Below, piece by piece: positions 33,769 to 43,699 of a stretch of DNA of 64,000 nt; the stretch's first letter is position 1, and every line of letters starts with the position of its first letter. Location of the stretch: IMG/VR virus record IMGVR_UViG_3300028592_000008, positions 1-64,000 of that record; one strand, given 5' to 3'. The notes beneath the pieces are model-generated. The model searched no databases and had not been told where the DNA came from. It saw only the letters and a list, made by a program, of their open reading frames with translations. Position numbers and translations under genes: made by a program. The DNA comes from a virus.

Positions 33769-35399
33769 TGTCACTGAGCGTTTCATTCCCGGGGCTCGTC
33801 GGAACGCGGCGGGGGACCTACACCGGCGTCCATGGGATGCAGCCGGGGGTCGCCGTCGTGGAGACCGTTCCGCAGACGATCTCGACGACGGTCGGAAGCT
33901 TGGTCCTGTCGGATGCCTCCACGTCGCTGACGCTGACCGGGGCGCTCCTGTCCGAGACAGGGGTTCGGGCGAACGGTGAGCGAACGATCCAGGTCAACTA
34001 CCTGAAGGATCGCCGCTGGCGGTGGCAGAAGCCGATCTGCGTTGGGGAGTGGAATGTCCCGCTCCCAGACGGAACGGTCGACTCGGCGACGCAGAAGTCC
34101 GCCCGGGAGCTGGTGTCGGAACTGTTCGATTCCATGGGGGAGACCGTCGACTGCACGGCCCTTCCGGCGGACGACTACCCGCACGTCGAGTGGCGGGGGC
34201 GGAAGTCCTGGGTTGAGTGCCAGGAGCTCATGGCGCGGTACGGCTGCGACGTCGCACCGAACTTCTTCACGGACACGTTCGTCGTCGTCCGGCTGAACGC
34301 CGGGGCGTCGCTGCCGACCGGCGGGACGGAAATGAGCGTCTCGGTGGGGACGAGCTTCGACCCTTGGCCGGACATCATCGGGATCATCTGCGGGCGGTCG
34401 ATCTGGGAAACGAAGTTCGTCCTGCAGGCGGTTGCCCCGGACACGGACGGGCAGATCAAGGCGATCGACGATCTGAGCTATGCGCCGGCGGAGGGCTGGG
34501 CGGCGCACGGCGGGGTGAACACGACGGGCGAGGGGGACCTGACGAACCTGATACCGACCGCGGGGGCGCAGGCGTACGGCCTCGCGAATCGGTACATCTA
34601 CCGGATGTATCAGATCGCCTCGATCGTCGGAGGGGAGCTCGCGGACGGGACGATCCCGGCGTCGGTCGAGCACTGCCTGCCCCTCGAGCGGGAGAGGCTG
34701 CTGACCTACAACACGGCGAACGAGCAGTACCGAGCGCCGGCGCTGGTGGAGGGGACGTTTTTGATTCAGGCGGCCCCGGACGCGCTCGAGAACTCGGCCG
34801 AATTCACGCAGGTCGACACGCCGTTCACGATCAACCGGGAGAAGGGGTACATTCTCTTCGCGGTTCCGGTCGTCAAGGTCAGCGAATCGAACGACCAGAT
34901 CCTCCCGGCGACGCTCTACCTGACCACCGCCCATTACGTCCAGGACGAGACGAAGAACTTCCTGCGGTACTACCAGACGCTCACGATCGCGTCGAACGGG
35001 GTTCCTTCCGAGGGCCGGCTCCGCGAGGAGTACCGGGCGATGATCCGCGGCGTCTACACCGGGGAGACGCTGGACGACACGATCACGAACGAGACGGCCC
35101 TGACCGGGACGATCGACATTGAGCTGGCGGCATGGGCGAACAGCTACGTCGTGCAGTCGGCGACGGCGATCACCTACGCGAACCTTCAGGCGATCGGCCT
35201 CTCAGGGAAGATTCGGGCGGTGACCTGGACGGTGGACTGCGGCGACCCCGGGGACGGCTACTGCATCACGCAGGGGACCGAGAACTCGGAGTGCATCATC
35301 GGCATCATCCCGCGTTGGGCCCGGTATCGGAACGCTATGTCCGAGCCATACTACGCGAGCTCCGGATACCGGCGGCGCAGAATGCGTGGGCGTGAATGA
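33768..35399 (+). CDS. Putative baseplate/tail hub protein
   Basis: 543 residues, mostly beta with helical segments (SARELVSELFDSMGETVDCT, KSWVECQELMARYGCDVAPN). A phage-hub-like order (two beta domains around helices) and position before the fibre region suggest a tail hub or baseplate component. The basic C terminus is RRRRMRGRE. Confidence 0.5.
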   Translation: MSLSVSFPGLVGTRRGTYTGVHGMQPGVAVVETVPQTISTTVGSLVLSDASTSLTLTGALLSETGVRANGERTIQVNYLKDRRWRWQKPICVGEWNVPLPDGTVDSATQKSARELVSELFDSMGETVDCTALPADDYPHVEWRGRKSWVECQELMARYGCDVAPNFFTDTFVVVRLNAGASLPTGGTEMSVSVGTSFDPWPDIIGIICGRSIWETKFVLQAVAPDTDGQIKAIDDLSYAPAEGWAAHGGVNTTGEGDLTNLIPTAGAQAYGLANRYIYRMYQIASIVGGELADGTIPASVEHCLPLERERLLTYNTANEQYRAPALVEGTFLIQAAPDALENSAEFTQVDTPFTINREKGYILFAVPVVKVSESNDQILPATLYLTTAHYVQDETKNFLRYYQTLTIASNGVPSEGRLREEYRAMIRGVYTGETLDDTITNETALTGTIDIELAAWANSYVVQSATAITYANLQAIGLSGKIRAVTWTVDCGDPGDGYCITQGTENSECIIGIIPRWARYRNAMSEPYYASSGYRRRRMRGRE

Positions 35400-36487
35400 C
35401 CCCGATCAGCTTTCGAAACGACAGCGGCGAGACGATCCCGTCCTACGCGATCGTCGGGCTGGCGTACGTGGCGTCCCCGGCGACGGGGAGGAAGGTGGCC
35501 TCCGGGGACCAGATCGTCAATTCGTCGAATCCGTGGGTCGTCAACTCCCGGGTCGCGGTGTCGAGTGACGGCCCTGGCTGGGGGTTCGGTTCCGCGAATC
35601 GGTACGAGTGGATCGCGTACGAATCGGCGGATGGGACGCCCGCTGTCGGGGACGAGTGGGGGCCGAAGGCGGACAGTTGGAAGCTCCGGCGCGCGGCGGC
35701 CGGGTGCCGGATCGTCTCAGTCGGGAGCGGCGTCGTCTTTTGCGAGATCATGGGGCGATCCGGGATTCGGGTCGCGTACTGCACGCAGAAGTGCAAGAAG
35801 GGGCAGACGAAGACGTTCCAGCTCCGCGAGGGGTATGGGTCGAGCGAGGCCGGCGCGGAGATCCAGGTCAAGAATCGGATCTACGGGACGATCAGCTCGG
35901 GGACTCCCTGTTACGTCTCGGAAATCTACGGGACGTGGGAGGTCATCGCTGTCAATGACGACGACGAGTCCGACTCCTCGAGCTCGAACACGGGGACTGG
36001 AACGGCGACAGACACCGGGACTGGAACGGGCGACACTGGAACGGGCGACACTGGAACGGGCACGGGGACCGGCGACACCGGAACGGGGACCGGCAAGGAC
36101 ACCGCGGTCGTCAAGGCCGACTGGTCGCCCGGGGGCTACGCGGCTCTGTTCGTCGAGGAATCCCCGGAGGTCCGCTTCAACGATGTGATGGTCGTCGAGA
36201 TGCGGGAGTTGTCCGGGAGTTTTGACATCGACCCGCGGTTCGTGAAGGTTTGCGAGCGGGACACGATTGAGGTCTGCGGCTTCTCCGTGGACGGGGCCGT
36301 CGCGGTGGGAGCCCGCGCGAGAAATGGCCGGGTGACGGTTTCGCACAGCGGCGTTCCCGGGAACACGATGCGGATCGTCCTGCGACTGACCGGCATCCGC
36401 AAAGGCTTCAAGGGCGTGCGGTTCCCAGAACGGACCCGGGACGAGTTCATGGCGAACGAAGCCTGGCTCAAGCGGGGTGCGAAGTGA
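35396..36487 (+). CDS. Two-domain tail protein with Gly-Thr-Asp repeat linker
   Basis: 363 residues. An N-terminal domain (1-195) and a C-terminal domain (235-363) are joined by a low-complexity linker of Gly, Thr and Asp encoded by tandem repeats at 35989-36096. The C-terminal domain has an Ig-like feel (FDIDPRFVKVCERDTIEVCG). Such linkers are common in virion surface proteins. Confidence 0.55.
   Translation: MTPISFRNDSGETIPSYAIVGLAYVASPATGRKVASGDQIVNSSNPWVVNSRVAVSSDGPGWGFGSANRYEWIAYESADGTPAVGDEWGPKADSWKLRRAAAGCRIVSVGSGVVFCEIMGRSGIRVAYCTQKCKKGQTKTFQLREGYGSSEAGAEIQVKNRIYGTISSGTPCYVSEIYGTWEVIAVNDDDESDSSSSNTGTGTATDTGTGTGDTGTGDTGTGTGTGDTGTGTGKDTAVVKADWSPGGYAALFVEESPEVRFNDVMVVEMRELSGSFDIDPRFVKVCERDTIEVCGFSVDGAVAVGARARNGRVTVSHSGVPGNTMRIVLRLTGIRKGFKGVRFPERTRDEFMANEAWLKRGAK
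35989..36096 (+). repeat. Coding minisatellite
   Basis: Tandem, imperfect units of about 9-15 bases built on GGAACGGGCGACACT and ACGGGGACCGGC. In frame they encode Gly-Thr-Asp-Thr-type linker sequence. The number of units is likely to vary between relatives by slippage. Confidence 0.85.
36353..36364. promoter_or_regulatory. Shortened palindrome variant
   Basis: GTTCCCGGGAAC, the same shortened form as at 17840, inside the tail gene at 35396 (read V-P-G-N). Confidence 0.35.
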
Positions 36488-36843
36488 GCGACGGGTCGGC
36501 GAAGGAGTCGAGCGACGAGGGGACGGCGCCGTGCAAGGCCGGCGTTGCAACTCTCGATGTGGCCGGCGAACTGACCGGCACCCTCCTGAGCGGCGGCGGG
36601 ACGACATACGGCGGCCTCTGCACGCCGGTCCCGCCGATCGGGTTCTTCCAGTTCCAGATCGGTATCGGCTGCGCGCTGGGGGAGTACAGCGGGACGTACG
36701 TCAAATACTCTCTTGGCGGTCCGGCATCACCCCCCGAGAGCGGCAGCGTCGCCGTCACGATTGTCAGTGCTGACCCGATCTCCCTGATCTGCAGCTTCAC
36801 GTCCCCCTCGCTGGGTGGCTTTGACTTCACGGTGCAAGAGTGA
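36484..36843 (+). CDS. Hypothetical beta-rich tail-region protein
   Basis: 119 residues, coupled by ATGA. Gly/Ser/Thr-rich beta sequence with three cysteines (CKAG, LCTP, IGCA, plus LICSF), perhaps a small surface domain. No family recognised. Confidence 0.5.
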   Translation: MSDGSAKESSDEGTAPCKAGVATLDVAGELTGTLLSGGGTTYGGLCTPVPPIGFFQFQIGIGCALGEYSGTYVKYSLGGPASPPESGSVAVTIVSADPISLICSFTSPSLGGFDFTVQE

Positions 36844-39053
36844 GGTACATCGAGGACGTCCTGGCCGGAGACTCCGATCTTCCCCCGGAAACGGTGGAGA
36901 AGTACCGCCGTTTCTACGAAGACTGGCAAAAGCGGGTCGGGGTGGACGTCGGGAACGGTCTGACGGAGGAGCAAGCGGCCGACCGCTGGCCGTGCGCCTT
37001 CCGGGTTCCGACCGACGAGATCGTTGTGTGCCAGCCATGCCAAGGGGCCCGGACGCACACGCTCTGCGACTGCCTGATGCTGAAGAAGAAATGCACGGTC
37101 AGAGCCTCCAGTCAGCGGGGCGTCCTGACGTGCCTGACGTGTCAAGAAAGGGAGGGGCAGGTGACAGCTCCGATGGACGATGGCCGGTGGGTGGTGGGGG
37201 TGACAACGGCGCCGCGGCGCGGGTCGACTCTGGGGCAGTGCCTCGCGTCGCTGGTGGCGGCGGGGTGGCGGCCGATCGTCTTCGCGGAACCCGGGACCGA
37301 CGTCACGGCGGCGAAGCAACTCGGCCTGCAGGTCGTCCAGTGGAAGAAGCGGATGGGCTGCTGGGGGAACTGGACGGCGATGTCCCGGCACCTGATCGCG
37401 TCGTTCCCGGACGCCGAGATCGTCATGACCGTCCAAGACGACACGATCTTCCACTTGGAGTCGAAGCGCTTCGCCGAGGCGAACGGGGTGTTCCCGGCGA
37501 CGCCAGAGACGACCGGGTTCTTCAGTTTCTACACGGCGAAACACTACCAGTACCGCTACCACGTTGTCCGGCCTGACGGGTCAATGGTGCAGGACTACCC
37601 GAGCCTGCTCGCGGCGGACAAGGCGATCAAGAATCCGAAGTACCCGGGCCGAAAGCTGAAGTGGGTCCAGAAGCCCCGCGGCGCGCACCAGATTGTCACC
37701 CGCGGGTTCTGGGGGGCGTGCGCGCTGGCTTTCCCGCGGGAGTCCCTTCGGCGGATCATCAATCACCGGATCGCGCTCGAGTGGCGCGGGGCGAACGGGA
37801 ACCAGAGCGGGGCGGGGATCAAGAACTCCGACACGGCGATCGGTAAGATTTGTGACACGCTCAACCTGACGATGTGGGTCTGGCAGCCGTCCCTCGCCCA
37901 GCATGTCGCGAAGCACTCGACCCTGGGGCACGGGGACAACTCCGGCCGGCGGGCGGCGCAGATCGTCACGAAGGACCCCTGGAAGGACGGGATCCCGGAT
38001 CAGCGGATGACGTGGGCCGACATGAACGATCTCGACGTCCAGTGCGCGAGGCTGGCCGCGAGACTCCCGAAAGACATCCGCGCCGTGGCCGGCGTCCCGC
38101 GGTCCGGACTCCCGGCGGCGGCCCTGCTCGCGAAGCACCTGCATCTGCCGCTTATCACGATCGACGAGTGCATGGGGCGGACGCAGAACTCCTATCGACC
38201 GAAGGTCAGCCGGCCGATCCTGAATCCCGCGGAGGGGAAGGTTCTGATCGTCGACGACTCCATCGGGAAGGGGAAGACGTGGAAGGAACTCAAGCCGCTG
38301 ATTAAGGTTCCGTTCTACACGGCGACGCCGTACTCCCGGGACCAGGGGATTCAGCACACTGACTTCGTCGGATGCGAGATCCAGAATCCTCAACTCTTTC
38401 ACTGGCAATGGCTTAGCGTGAATTCGACCAAGCTGTGCGCGTTCGACATGGACGGGGTGATCTGTGAGGACTGGACGGGTCCAGAGCAGGCACACGAGGT
38501 CGCGCGGGTCGCGTACGAGGACTTCCTGCGGAACGTGCTCCCCTTGCACCTGCCTCGGGTCCGGATCCAGGCGATCGTCACCGGCCGGCGGGAGCGGTAT
38601 CGCGCCGAGACGGAGGAGTGGCTGTCGCGGCACGGCGTCGAGCATGGCGGCCTGCATATGCTGCCAGACGACTCCCGGCTCAATCACGCAGAATTCAAGG
38701 CCAGGACGCTGCAGCGGCTTACGGGGGTGGTATGCTTCGTGGAGTCCAGTTCGCGGCAAGCCGAGCACATTGCCCGGGTGACGGGGCGATCGGTCTTGTG
38801 CGTTGAGAACTGGCGGATGCTGAACGGCCTCGCGCCGAAACCCCATGCAGCGACTCAAGCCGGTCATCCTCGACCCAAGAATCAAAAGCCAGTTCCCGCC
38901 GCCCCCCGTGTGGTCGATGAAGGAGTTGTCGATGGCGGCCCCGTTCGTCCAGTCACTCTCGACGCGGCGGGTCTACCTCGAGATCGGGGGTTTTCGCGGC
39001 GGCACGCTGCTGCACGCGAGCCAGTGGGTGAAGCCCGGGGGGCTGCTGATTAG
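36840..39053 (+). CDS. Fusion of Cys-rich, glycosyltransferase, phosphoribosyltransferase and HAD domains
   Basis: 737 residues. (1) A Cys-rich module at 52-101 (CQPC, CDC, CLTC). (2) A GT-A-like domain at about 118-350: VGVTTAPRRGSTLGQCLASL start, GNWTAMSRHLI, and the metal-binding acidic cluster VQDD at 198-201. (3) A type I phosphoribosyltransferase at about 395-520, with GVPRSGLPAAALLA (418-431) and the PRPP loop VLIVDDSIGKGKT (468-480). (4) A HAD phosphatase at about 531-660 with FDMDGV (535-540), Thr581 in VTGRRERYR, Lys620 and an acidic SS-loop CFVESS. The last 70 residues run 209 bases into the next gene and look low complexity. A linked sugar or nucleotide modification pathway is inferred. 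Confidence 0.75.
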   Translation: MRYIEDVLAGDSDLPPETVEKYRRFYEDWQKRVGVDVGNGLTEEQAADRWPCAFRVPTDEIVVCQPCQGARTHTLCDCLMLKKKCTVRASSQRGVLTCLTCQEREGQVTAPMDDGRWVVGVTTAPRRGSTLGQCLASLVAAGWRPIVFAEPGTDVTAAKQLGLQVVQWKKRMGCWGNWTAMSRHLIASFPDAEIVMTVQDDTIFHLESKRFAEANGVFPATPETTGFFSFYTAKHYQYRYHVVRPDGSMVQDYPSLLAADKAIKNPKYPGRKLKWVQKPRGAHQIVTRGFWGACALAFPRESLRRIINHRIALEWRGANGNQSGAGIKNSDTAIGKICDTLNLTMWVWQPSLAQHVAKHSTLGHGDNSGRRAAQIVTKDPWKDGIPDQRMTWADMNDLDVQCARLAARLPKDIRAVAGVPRSGLPAAALLAKHLHLPLITIDECMGRTQNSYRPKVSRPILNPAEGKVLIVDDSIGKGKTWKELKPLIKVPFYTATPYSRDQGIQHTDFVGCEIQNPQLFHWQWLSVNSTKLCAFDMDGVICEDWTGPEQAHEVARVAYEDFLRNVLPLHLPRVRIQAIVTGRRERYRAETEEWLSRHGVEHGGLHMLPDDSRLNHAEFKARTLQRLTGVVCFVESSSRQAEHIARVTGRSVLCVENWRMLNGLAPKPHAATQAGHPRPKNQKPVPAAPRVVDEGVVDGGPVRPVTLDAAGLPRDRGFSRRHAAAREPVGEARGAAD

Positions 39054-39471
39054 CATTGACGCCCCGGATGGCCCGGGCGGTGGCGGGGCCCGGGCGTGGG
39101 ATGACCTGCAGGATTCGGCCAAGATCGTCCGAGATCGAGGGTTCCGGGTTCACGTCATCGAGGGGCTGTCGTCTTCGCCGGAAGTCATGGAACGGGTCCG
39201 GGATATCCTGGGAGAGCGGAAGATCAACATCTTGGTGATCGACGGGGACCACGGCCCGGGGGCGGCCTATGCGGACTGGACCCGGTTCTCGCCGCTGCTC
39301 GATGGCTTGGGGATCTGGCACGACTGCGGGGTGCCGAACGGGCTCTACGATCTGTCGACCGAGTCGATTGAGTGCATGCGGTGGACTCGCGCGGGTTTCG
39401 ACTGCGCGGCGGTCGGCCATTGCTTCGCCACCCTGCAGGATGACTTCGGAACCGGGCTGATCTGGTCCTGA
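38845..39471 (+). CDS. SAM-dependent methyltransferase-like protein
   Basis: 208 residues with VYLEIGGFRGGTLLHAS (motif I), GGLLISIDAPDG (motif II) and INILVIDGDHGPGAAYADW, an order seen in sugar O-methyltransferases and cephalosporin-hydroxylase-like proteins. It starts inside the end of the glycosyltransferase fusion, so the two are probably coupled; methylation of a transferred sugar is an inference. Confidence 0.65.
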   Translation: MQRLKPVILDPRIKSQFPPPPVWSMKELSMAAPFVQSLSTRRVYLEIGGFRGGTLLHASQWVKPGGLLISIDAPDGPGGGGARAWDDLQDSAKIVRDRGFRVHVIEGLSSSPEVMERVRDILGERKINILVIDGDHGPGAAYADWTRFSPLLDGLGIWHDCGVPNGLYDLSTESIECMRWTRAGFDCAAVGHCFATLQDDFGTGLIWS

Positions 39472-39473
39472 GC

Positions 39474-39487
39474 GTTTCCCGGGAAAC
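39474..39487. promoter_or_regulatory. ParB/Noc-type palindrome, site 8
   Basis: Perfect 16-base form at 39473-39488, intergenic, right after the methyltransferase stop and 44 bases before the next start. Confidence 0.8.
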
Positions 39488-39530
39488 GATTTGCCGGTAG
39501 CATGTCCCCCGGGTGACCGAGGAGACGGCG

Positions 39531-39863
39531 ATGCTTTTCCCGAAATTGTGGCTGGATTTCATCAGCGATCAGCTCGTGAATGCGAAGGCAGTTCGCATGT
39601 CCGGCTGCCGCGCCGCGCACGTCCATGTCCCGGCCTCGACGAGCGTTACGACGCTGACGTGGTACGGGTCACCGACGCGGGACGGGGCGTTCGCCGCGAT
39701 CCAAGGATCGACCGGAACTGCCATCACGTCGACGAACATCGACGGGACGGCCGGCTGCTATGCGGTCCCGGCGGAAGTCCTGGGGGTGCCGTGGGTCAAG
39801 GCCGTGGGCAACGCGGACGGGGACATCACGCTCTCGGCGGACTACGATAGCGCGGACGTCTGA
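39531..39863 (+). CDS. Hypothetical small virion-region protein
   Basis: 110 residues from the ATG at 39531, preceded by GAGGAGA (a GTG at 39513 is less likely). Beta-rich with STSVTTLTWYGSPTRDGAFA, resembling small tail-surface domains. Function unknown. Confidence 0.55.
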   Translation: MLFPKLWLDFISDQLVNAKAVRMSGCRAAHVHVPASTSVTTLTWYGSPTRDGAFAAIQGSTGTAITSTNIDGTAGCYAVPAEVLGVPWVKAVGNADGDITLSADYDSADV

Positions 39864-39884
39864 ACTTTCGCGCGGGGGTAGGTC

Positions 39885-40256
39885 ATGAAGGTCCCGGTCA
39901 TCCATTTCGATGTCTACGATGAAGCTCTGACGTGGGAGGAGTTCGAGCTCACGGACGAGGACACCGGGGACCCGATCCTGCTGACGAGCGACGGGACGTC
40001 TGGGGGCGTGGCCGACAAGGCGCGGGCTACCATCTTCGACCCGAACGGCGGCAACGTGCTGTGGACTGCTCAGTCCGACGACGTCAACGCCCAGATTTCG
40101 ATCACCCCGCTCAGCGGGAAGATTCAGCTCATGCCGGACTTCAGCAGTGCCGGCCCGCAGTCCTGGCCGGATGGTGCCAAGATCAAGATTGACCGCTTGC
40201 GGAACGACGGGGCGGTGATCCCGTTCGCCCGCGGAACCGCAAAGCTCAATAAATGA
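39885..40256 (+). CDS. Hypothetical protein before the tail fibre
   Basis: 123 residues, acidic, predicted beta-rich (MKVPVIHFDVYDEALTWEEF at the start), coupled to the fibre gene by ATGA. Size and position would suit a fibre-attachment or BppU-type domain protein. Confidence 0.55.
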   Translation: MKVPVIHFDVYDEALTWEEFELTDEDTGDPILLTSDGTSGGVADKARATIFDPNGGNVLWTAQSDDVNAQISITPLSGKIQLMPDFSSAGPQSWPDGAKIKIDRLRNDGAVIPFARGTAKLNK

Positions 40257-43200
40257 CCAATCTGATCCAGCGGACGACGAACATCACGCTCCGGCAGAGC
40301 GGCCCGACCCGGCTGACGACTCGCCCGGTGTCGAACCGGGTGATGGGTCAAACCCGAATGCGGCTCGTCCAGAAGGCCCTCCAGACGCGGACGCTGTACG
40401 TCAACCAGGGGCTCCCCGGTCCGCAGGGCGTTGGGGTGCCGGTCGGCGGGACAACGGGGCAGGCGCTCGTGAAGGCGAGCGGCACCGATTACGACACCGA
40501 GTGGGCGACCGTCTCTGGAAGCGGGGAGGCGAACACCGCGTCGAACGTCGGGGCGGGGCAGGGGGTCTTCAAGGCGAAGTCTGGCGTCGATCTGCAGTTC
40601 TTCTCGCTCGCCGCCGCGGCGAACGATGTGTCCGTCACGCTGGACGGGGACACAATCAAGATCGGCGTGGTGGAGTCGAATTTCGCGGGCATCCCGCAGT
40701 CTGCGGTGACGAACCTCACGACAGACCTGGCCGGGAAGGTGGACGAGAACCCGGCGATCACTGCGGCGACGAAGACGAAGATCACGTACGACGTCAAGGG
40801 GCTGGTGACCGGCGGGGCGGATGCGACTACTGCGGACATCGCTCCTTCGACGGACCGGCAGTACCTCACGGACGCGCAGCAGACGGTCGTCCAGAACACC
40901 TCGGGGGTGAACACCGGGGACCAGAACGCCTTCACGACGCTGGTCGTCGCGGGGCAGTCGAACGTGGTGGCGGATCAGCCCGGGGACACGCTGACGATCG
41001 CCGCGGGGACGAGCATTGCGATCACGACCAATGCCGGAGCGGACACCGTCACGATCGCGGTGGACGGCCTCGACATCGGCTCCGATGTGCAGGCGTGGGA
41101 CTCGACGCTGGACGCTCTCGCGGCGTTCAACACGAACGGGTTCATGGTGCAGACCGCGGCCGACACCTTCGGGGCCCGGACCATGACCGGCACCTCGAAC
41201 CGGATCACCGTCACGAACGGGGACGGCACCGTCGGGAATCCGACCTTCGACATCGCGGCGACGTATGTCGGGCAGAGCTCGATCACGACCTTGGGGACCG
41301 TGACGACGGGGACCTGGCAGGCGACGCAGGTCGGCATCCTCTACGGCGGCACGGGGGCGACGACGGCGAGCGGCGCGCGGACGAACCTCGGCCTGGGGAA
41401 CTCGGCGACGCGGGACGTGGGGACCGGCTCCGGGGACGTGGCGGCCGGTGACCACACGCACACGTCGAGTGCGATCACCGACTTCAACTCGGCGGTTGAT
41501 GCCAGGATCGCGGCCTCGACGCTGGCGATCACGGACACGTTCGTCGTGGCGGATGAGACGGCCCGGCTCGCGCTGACGGATGCGGAGCGGGGGGACGTGG
41601 CGATCCAGACGGACGACGGGTCGTCGTGGATCCTCGGCGGGGCGAACGATCCGAGCGACCCGGCTGACTGGTTCCAGCTTGGGGTTCCCGGCTCGGCGCC
41701 GGTGACGTCGGTCAATGGGCAGACCGGGGCGGTCGTGCTGACGACGGCGGACGTGGCCGACAGCACGAATAAGCGGTACGTCACGGACGCGCACCTGACG
41801 ATCCTCGGGGACACCTCCGGCACCAACACGGGGGACCAGAACACGTTCAGCACGATCGCCGTCTCGGGGCAGTCGAATGTCGTGGCCGACGCGACGACGG
41901 ACACGCTGACGCTCGCGGCCGGGGCGAACATCGCGATCACGACGAACGCCTCGACGGACACGGTCACCTTCGCCGTGACGGGGCTGACGATCGGCTCCGA
42001 CGTGCAGGCCTTCGACGCGGATCTCTCGGCCCTGGCGGCGCTGACCGGGACGAACACGATCTACTACCGCTCAGGGGTCTCGACGTGGACCGCGGTGACG
42101 GTGGGGACCGGACTCGGCTTCAGCGGCGGGACGCTCTCGGCGACGGGCGTGTCGGTGACGGACGGCGACAAGGGGGATATCACGGTCTCCTCGACCGGGA
42201 CCGTCTGGACGATCGACAACGGCGTGGTGACCTACGCCAAGATGCAGGCCACGTCGACGACGGACGTCCTGCTGGGGCGATCCAGCTCCGGCGGCGGGAC
42301 GATTCAGGAGATCGCCTGCACCAGTTTCGCGCGGTCGATTCTGGACGACGTGGATGCGTCAGCAGTCCGGTCGACTTTGGGGCTCGTGATCGGGACCAAC
42401 GTCCAGGCGTACGACGCGACGCTGGCGGCGCTGGCGGCCTACAACTCGAACGGGCTGGTCTGCCAGACGGCGGCGGACACCTTCACGTCCCGGACGATTA
42501 CGGGGACGGCGAGCCGGATCTCGGTGACGAACGGGGACGGGGTGAGCGGCCAGCCGACGATCGACATCCACTCCAGCTACGCCGGGCAGACGTCGATCAC
42601 GACGCTCGGGACGGTGACGACCGGGTATTGGGCAGGGACCGCGGTTGACGTGGCCTACGGCGGAACGGGCTCGAACACGCCGGCAGGGGCCCGGTCGGCC
42701 TTGCAGCTCGAGTATGGCGTTCACGTCATGGCGTACGATGCCGGGCTGCAGGCGCTCGCCGGCAACACCCCGGCGGCGAACAAGCTCCCGTACTACACCG
42801 GCTCCACAACGTCGGCCATGACGGACTTCACCGCCGCGGGGCGGGCGCTGGTCGGGCTCGCGAACGCGGCGTTCCTGGTGTGCGGGCGGCTGACCCTCGA
42901 GAGCGGGGTTCCGGTCTCGACTTCCGACCAGTCGGCGAAATCAACGATCTATTTCACCCCGGACGGCGGGGACGTGGTCTGCATCTATGACGGGACGCGG
43001 TTCGTCCCTCGAACCTTCGCTGAGCTCAGTCGTTCCATCTCCGGCCTGACCTCCGGCAAGAATTACGACGTCGTGGCGTACTGGTCGGGCTCCGCTGTCG
43101 TCATCGACCTGGCCCTCGCATGGACGAGCGATACCGCCCGGAACACCGCCTTCTCGCTGCTCAACGGGATCTGGGTCAACACGTCGAGTTTCACGACGGT

Positions 43201-43699
43201 CATGGGGAGCGTGTCGATCTCGGCGAACCAGGCGACTCTCCTCGGGACCATTCGGACGACGGCAACGAATCAGACCGAGGACTCTCAGACGAAGCGGTTT
43301 GTGTCGAACTTGTGGCGCCCGGCGATTCGCCACTTCAACCGCACGGACGCTACGAACCACACCTACAGCTCGACGACCGTGCGCGGCTGGAACAACGCCA
43401 GCACGCATTGCCTGGAGTGGGTGACGTGCATTCCGCGGAACTCGGCCACCCTGACGCTGAACGCTGCCTTTAACGCGAGCGGCGCCGGGTCGCAGGGGGC
43501 GCGGGTCGGCGTTGGCAGCGTCACGACGGCGCACATCCAGTGGCTCGACTGGAACAGCACAATCATCCCCGGGCTGGCGATCCCGTTGGTCGTCGCCCCG
43601 GCTGGTGGCTACAACATTTACTACGTGACGGAATCTGCGACGGGGTCCGGGAACTCGAACTACTATTACTACACGTTCGGCGGGGGGGTCTGGAATTGA
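40253..43699 (+). CDS. Tail fibre protein
   Basis: 1148 residues. An N-terminal attachment part ends in a short collagen-like stretch (GLPGPQGVG, about 53-61). Then long Thr/Gly/Ala/Asp beta repeats follow: NTGDQNxFxTxxVxGQSNVVAD blocks near 220 and 525, each followed by IAITTNA...IGSDVQA, and TLGTVTTGxWxAT...YGGTG blocks near 345 and 785. A distinct globular tip (about 900-1148) carries Tyr/Trp-rich segments for receptor binding. This is the usual architecture of a trimeric receptor-binding fibre. The repeats favour domain shuffling. Confidence 0.85.
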   Translation: MTNLIQRTTNITLRQSGPTRLTTRPVSNRVMGQTRMRLVQKALQTRTLYVNQGLPGPQGVGVPVGGTTGQALVKASGTDYDTEWATVSGSGEANTASNVGAGQGVFKAKSGVDLQFFSLAAAANDVSVTLDGDTIKIGVVESNFAGIPQSAVTNLTTDLAGKVDENPAITAATKTKITYDVKGLVTGGADATTADIAPSTDRQYLTDAQQTVVQNTSGVNTGDQNAFTTLVVAGQSNVVADQPGDTLTIAAGTSIAITTNAGADTVTIAVDGLDIGSDVQAWDSTLDALAAFNTNGFMVQTAADTFGARTMTGTSNRITVTNGDGTVGNPTFDIAATYVGQSSITTLGTVTTGTWQATQVGILYGGTGATTASGARTNLGLGNSATRDVGTGSGDVAAGDHTHTSSAITDFNSAVDARIAASTLAITDTFVVADETARLALTDAERGDVAIQTDDGSSWILGGANDPSDPADWFQLGVPGSAPVTSVNGQTGAVVLTTADVADSTNKRYVTDAHLTILGDTSGTNTGDQNTFSTIAVSGQSNVVADATTDTLTLAAGANIAITTNASTDTVTFAVTGLTIGSDVQAFDADLSALAALTGTNTIYYRSGVSTWTAVTVGTGLGFSGGTLSATGVSVTDGDKGDITVSSTGTVWTIDNGVVTYAKMQATSTTDVLLGRSSSGGGTIQEIACTSFARSILDDVDASAVRSTLGLVIGTNVQAYDATLAALAAYNSNGLVCQTAADTFTSRTITGTASRISVTNGDGVSGQPTIDIHSSYAGQTSITTLGTVTTGYWAGTAVDVAYGGTGSNTPAGARSALQLEYGVHVMAYDAGLQALAGNTPAANKLPYYTGSTTSAMTDFTAAGRALVGLANAAFLVCGRLTLESGVPVSTSDQSAKSTIYFTPDGGDVVCIYDGTRFVPRTFAELSRSISGLTSGKNYDVVAYWSGSAVVIDLALAWTSDTARNTAFSLLNGIWVNTSSFTTVMGSVSISANQATLLGTIRTTATNQTEDSQTKRFVSNLWRPAIRHFNRTDATNHTYSSTTVRGWNNASTHCLEWVTCIPRNSATLTLNAAFNASGAGSQGARVGVGSVTTAHIQWLDWNSTIIPGLAIPLVVAPAGGYNIYYVTESATGSGNSNYYYYTFGGGVWN

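Noticed and set aside
35989-36096. CRISPR array
   Set aside because: Units are short, contiguous and in frame with the protein; no spacers. It is a coding minisatellite.
40124-41794. 556-codon minus-strand open frame
   Set aside because: Antisense to tail fibre repeats; Arg-rich shadow with no start signal.
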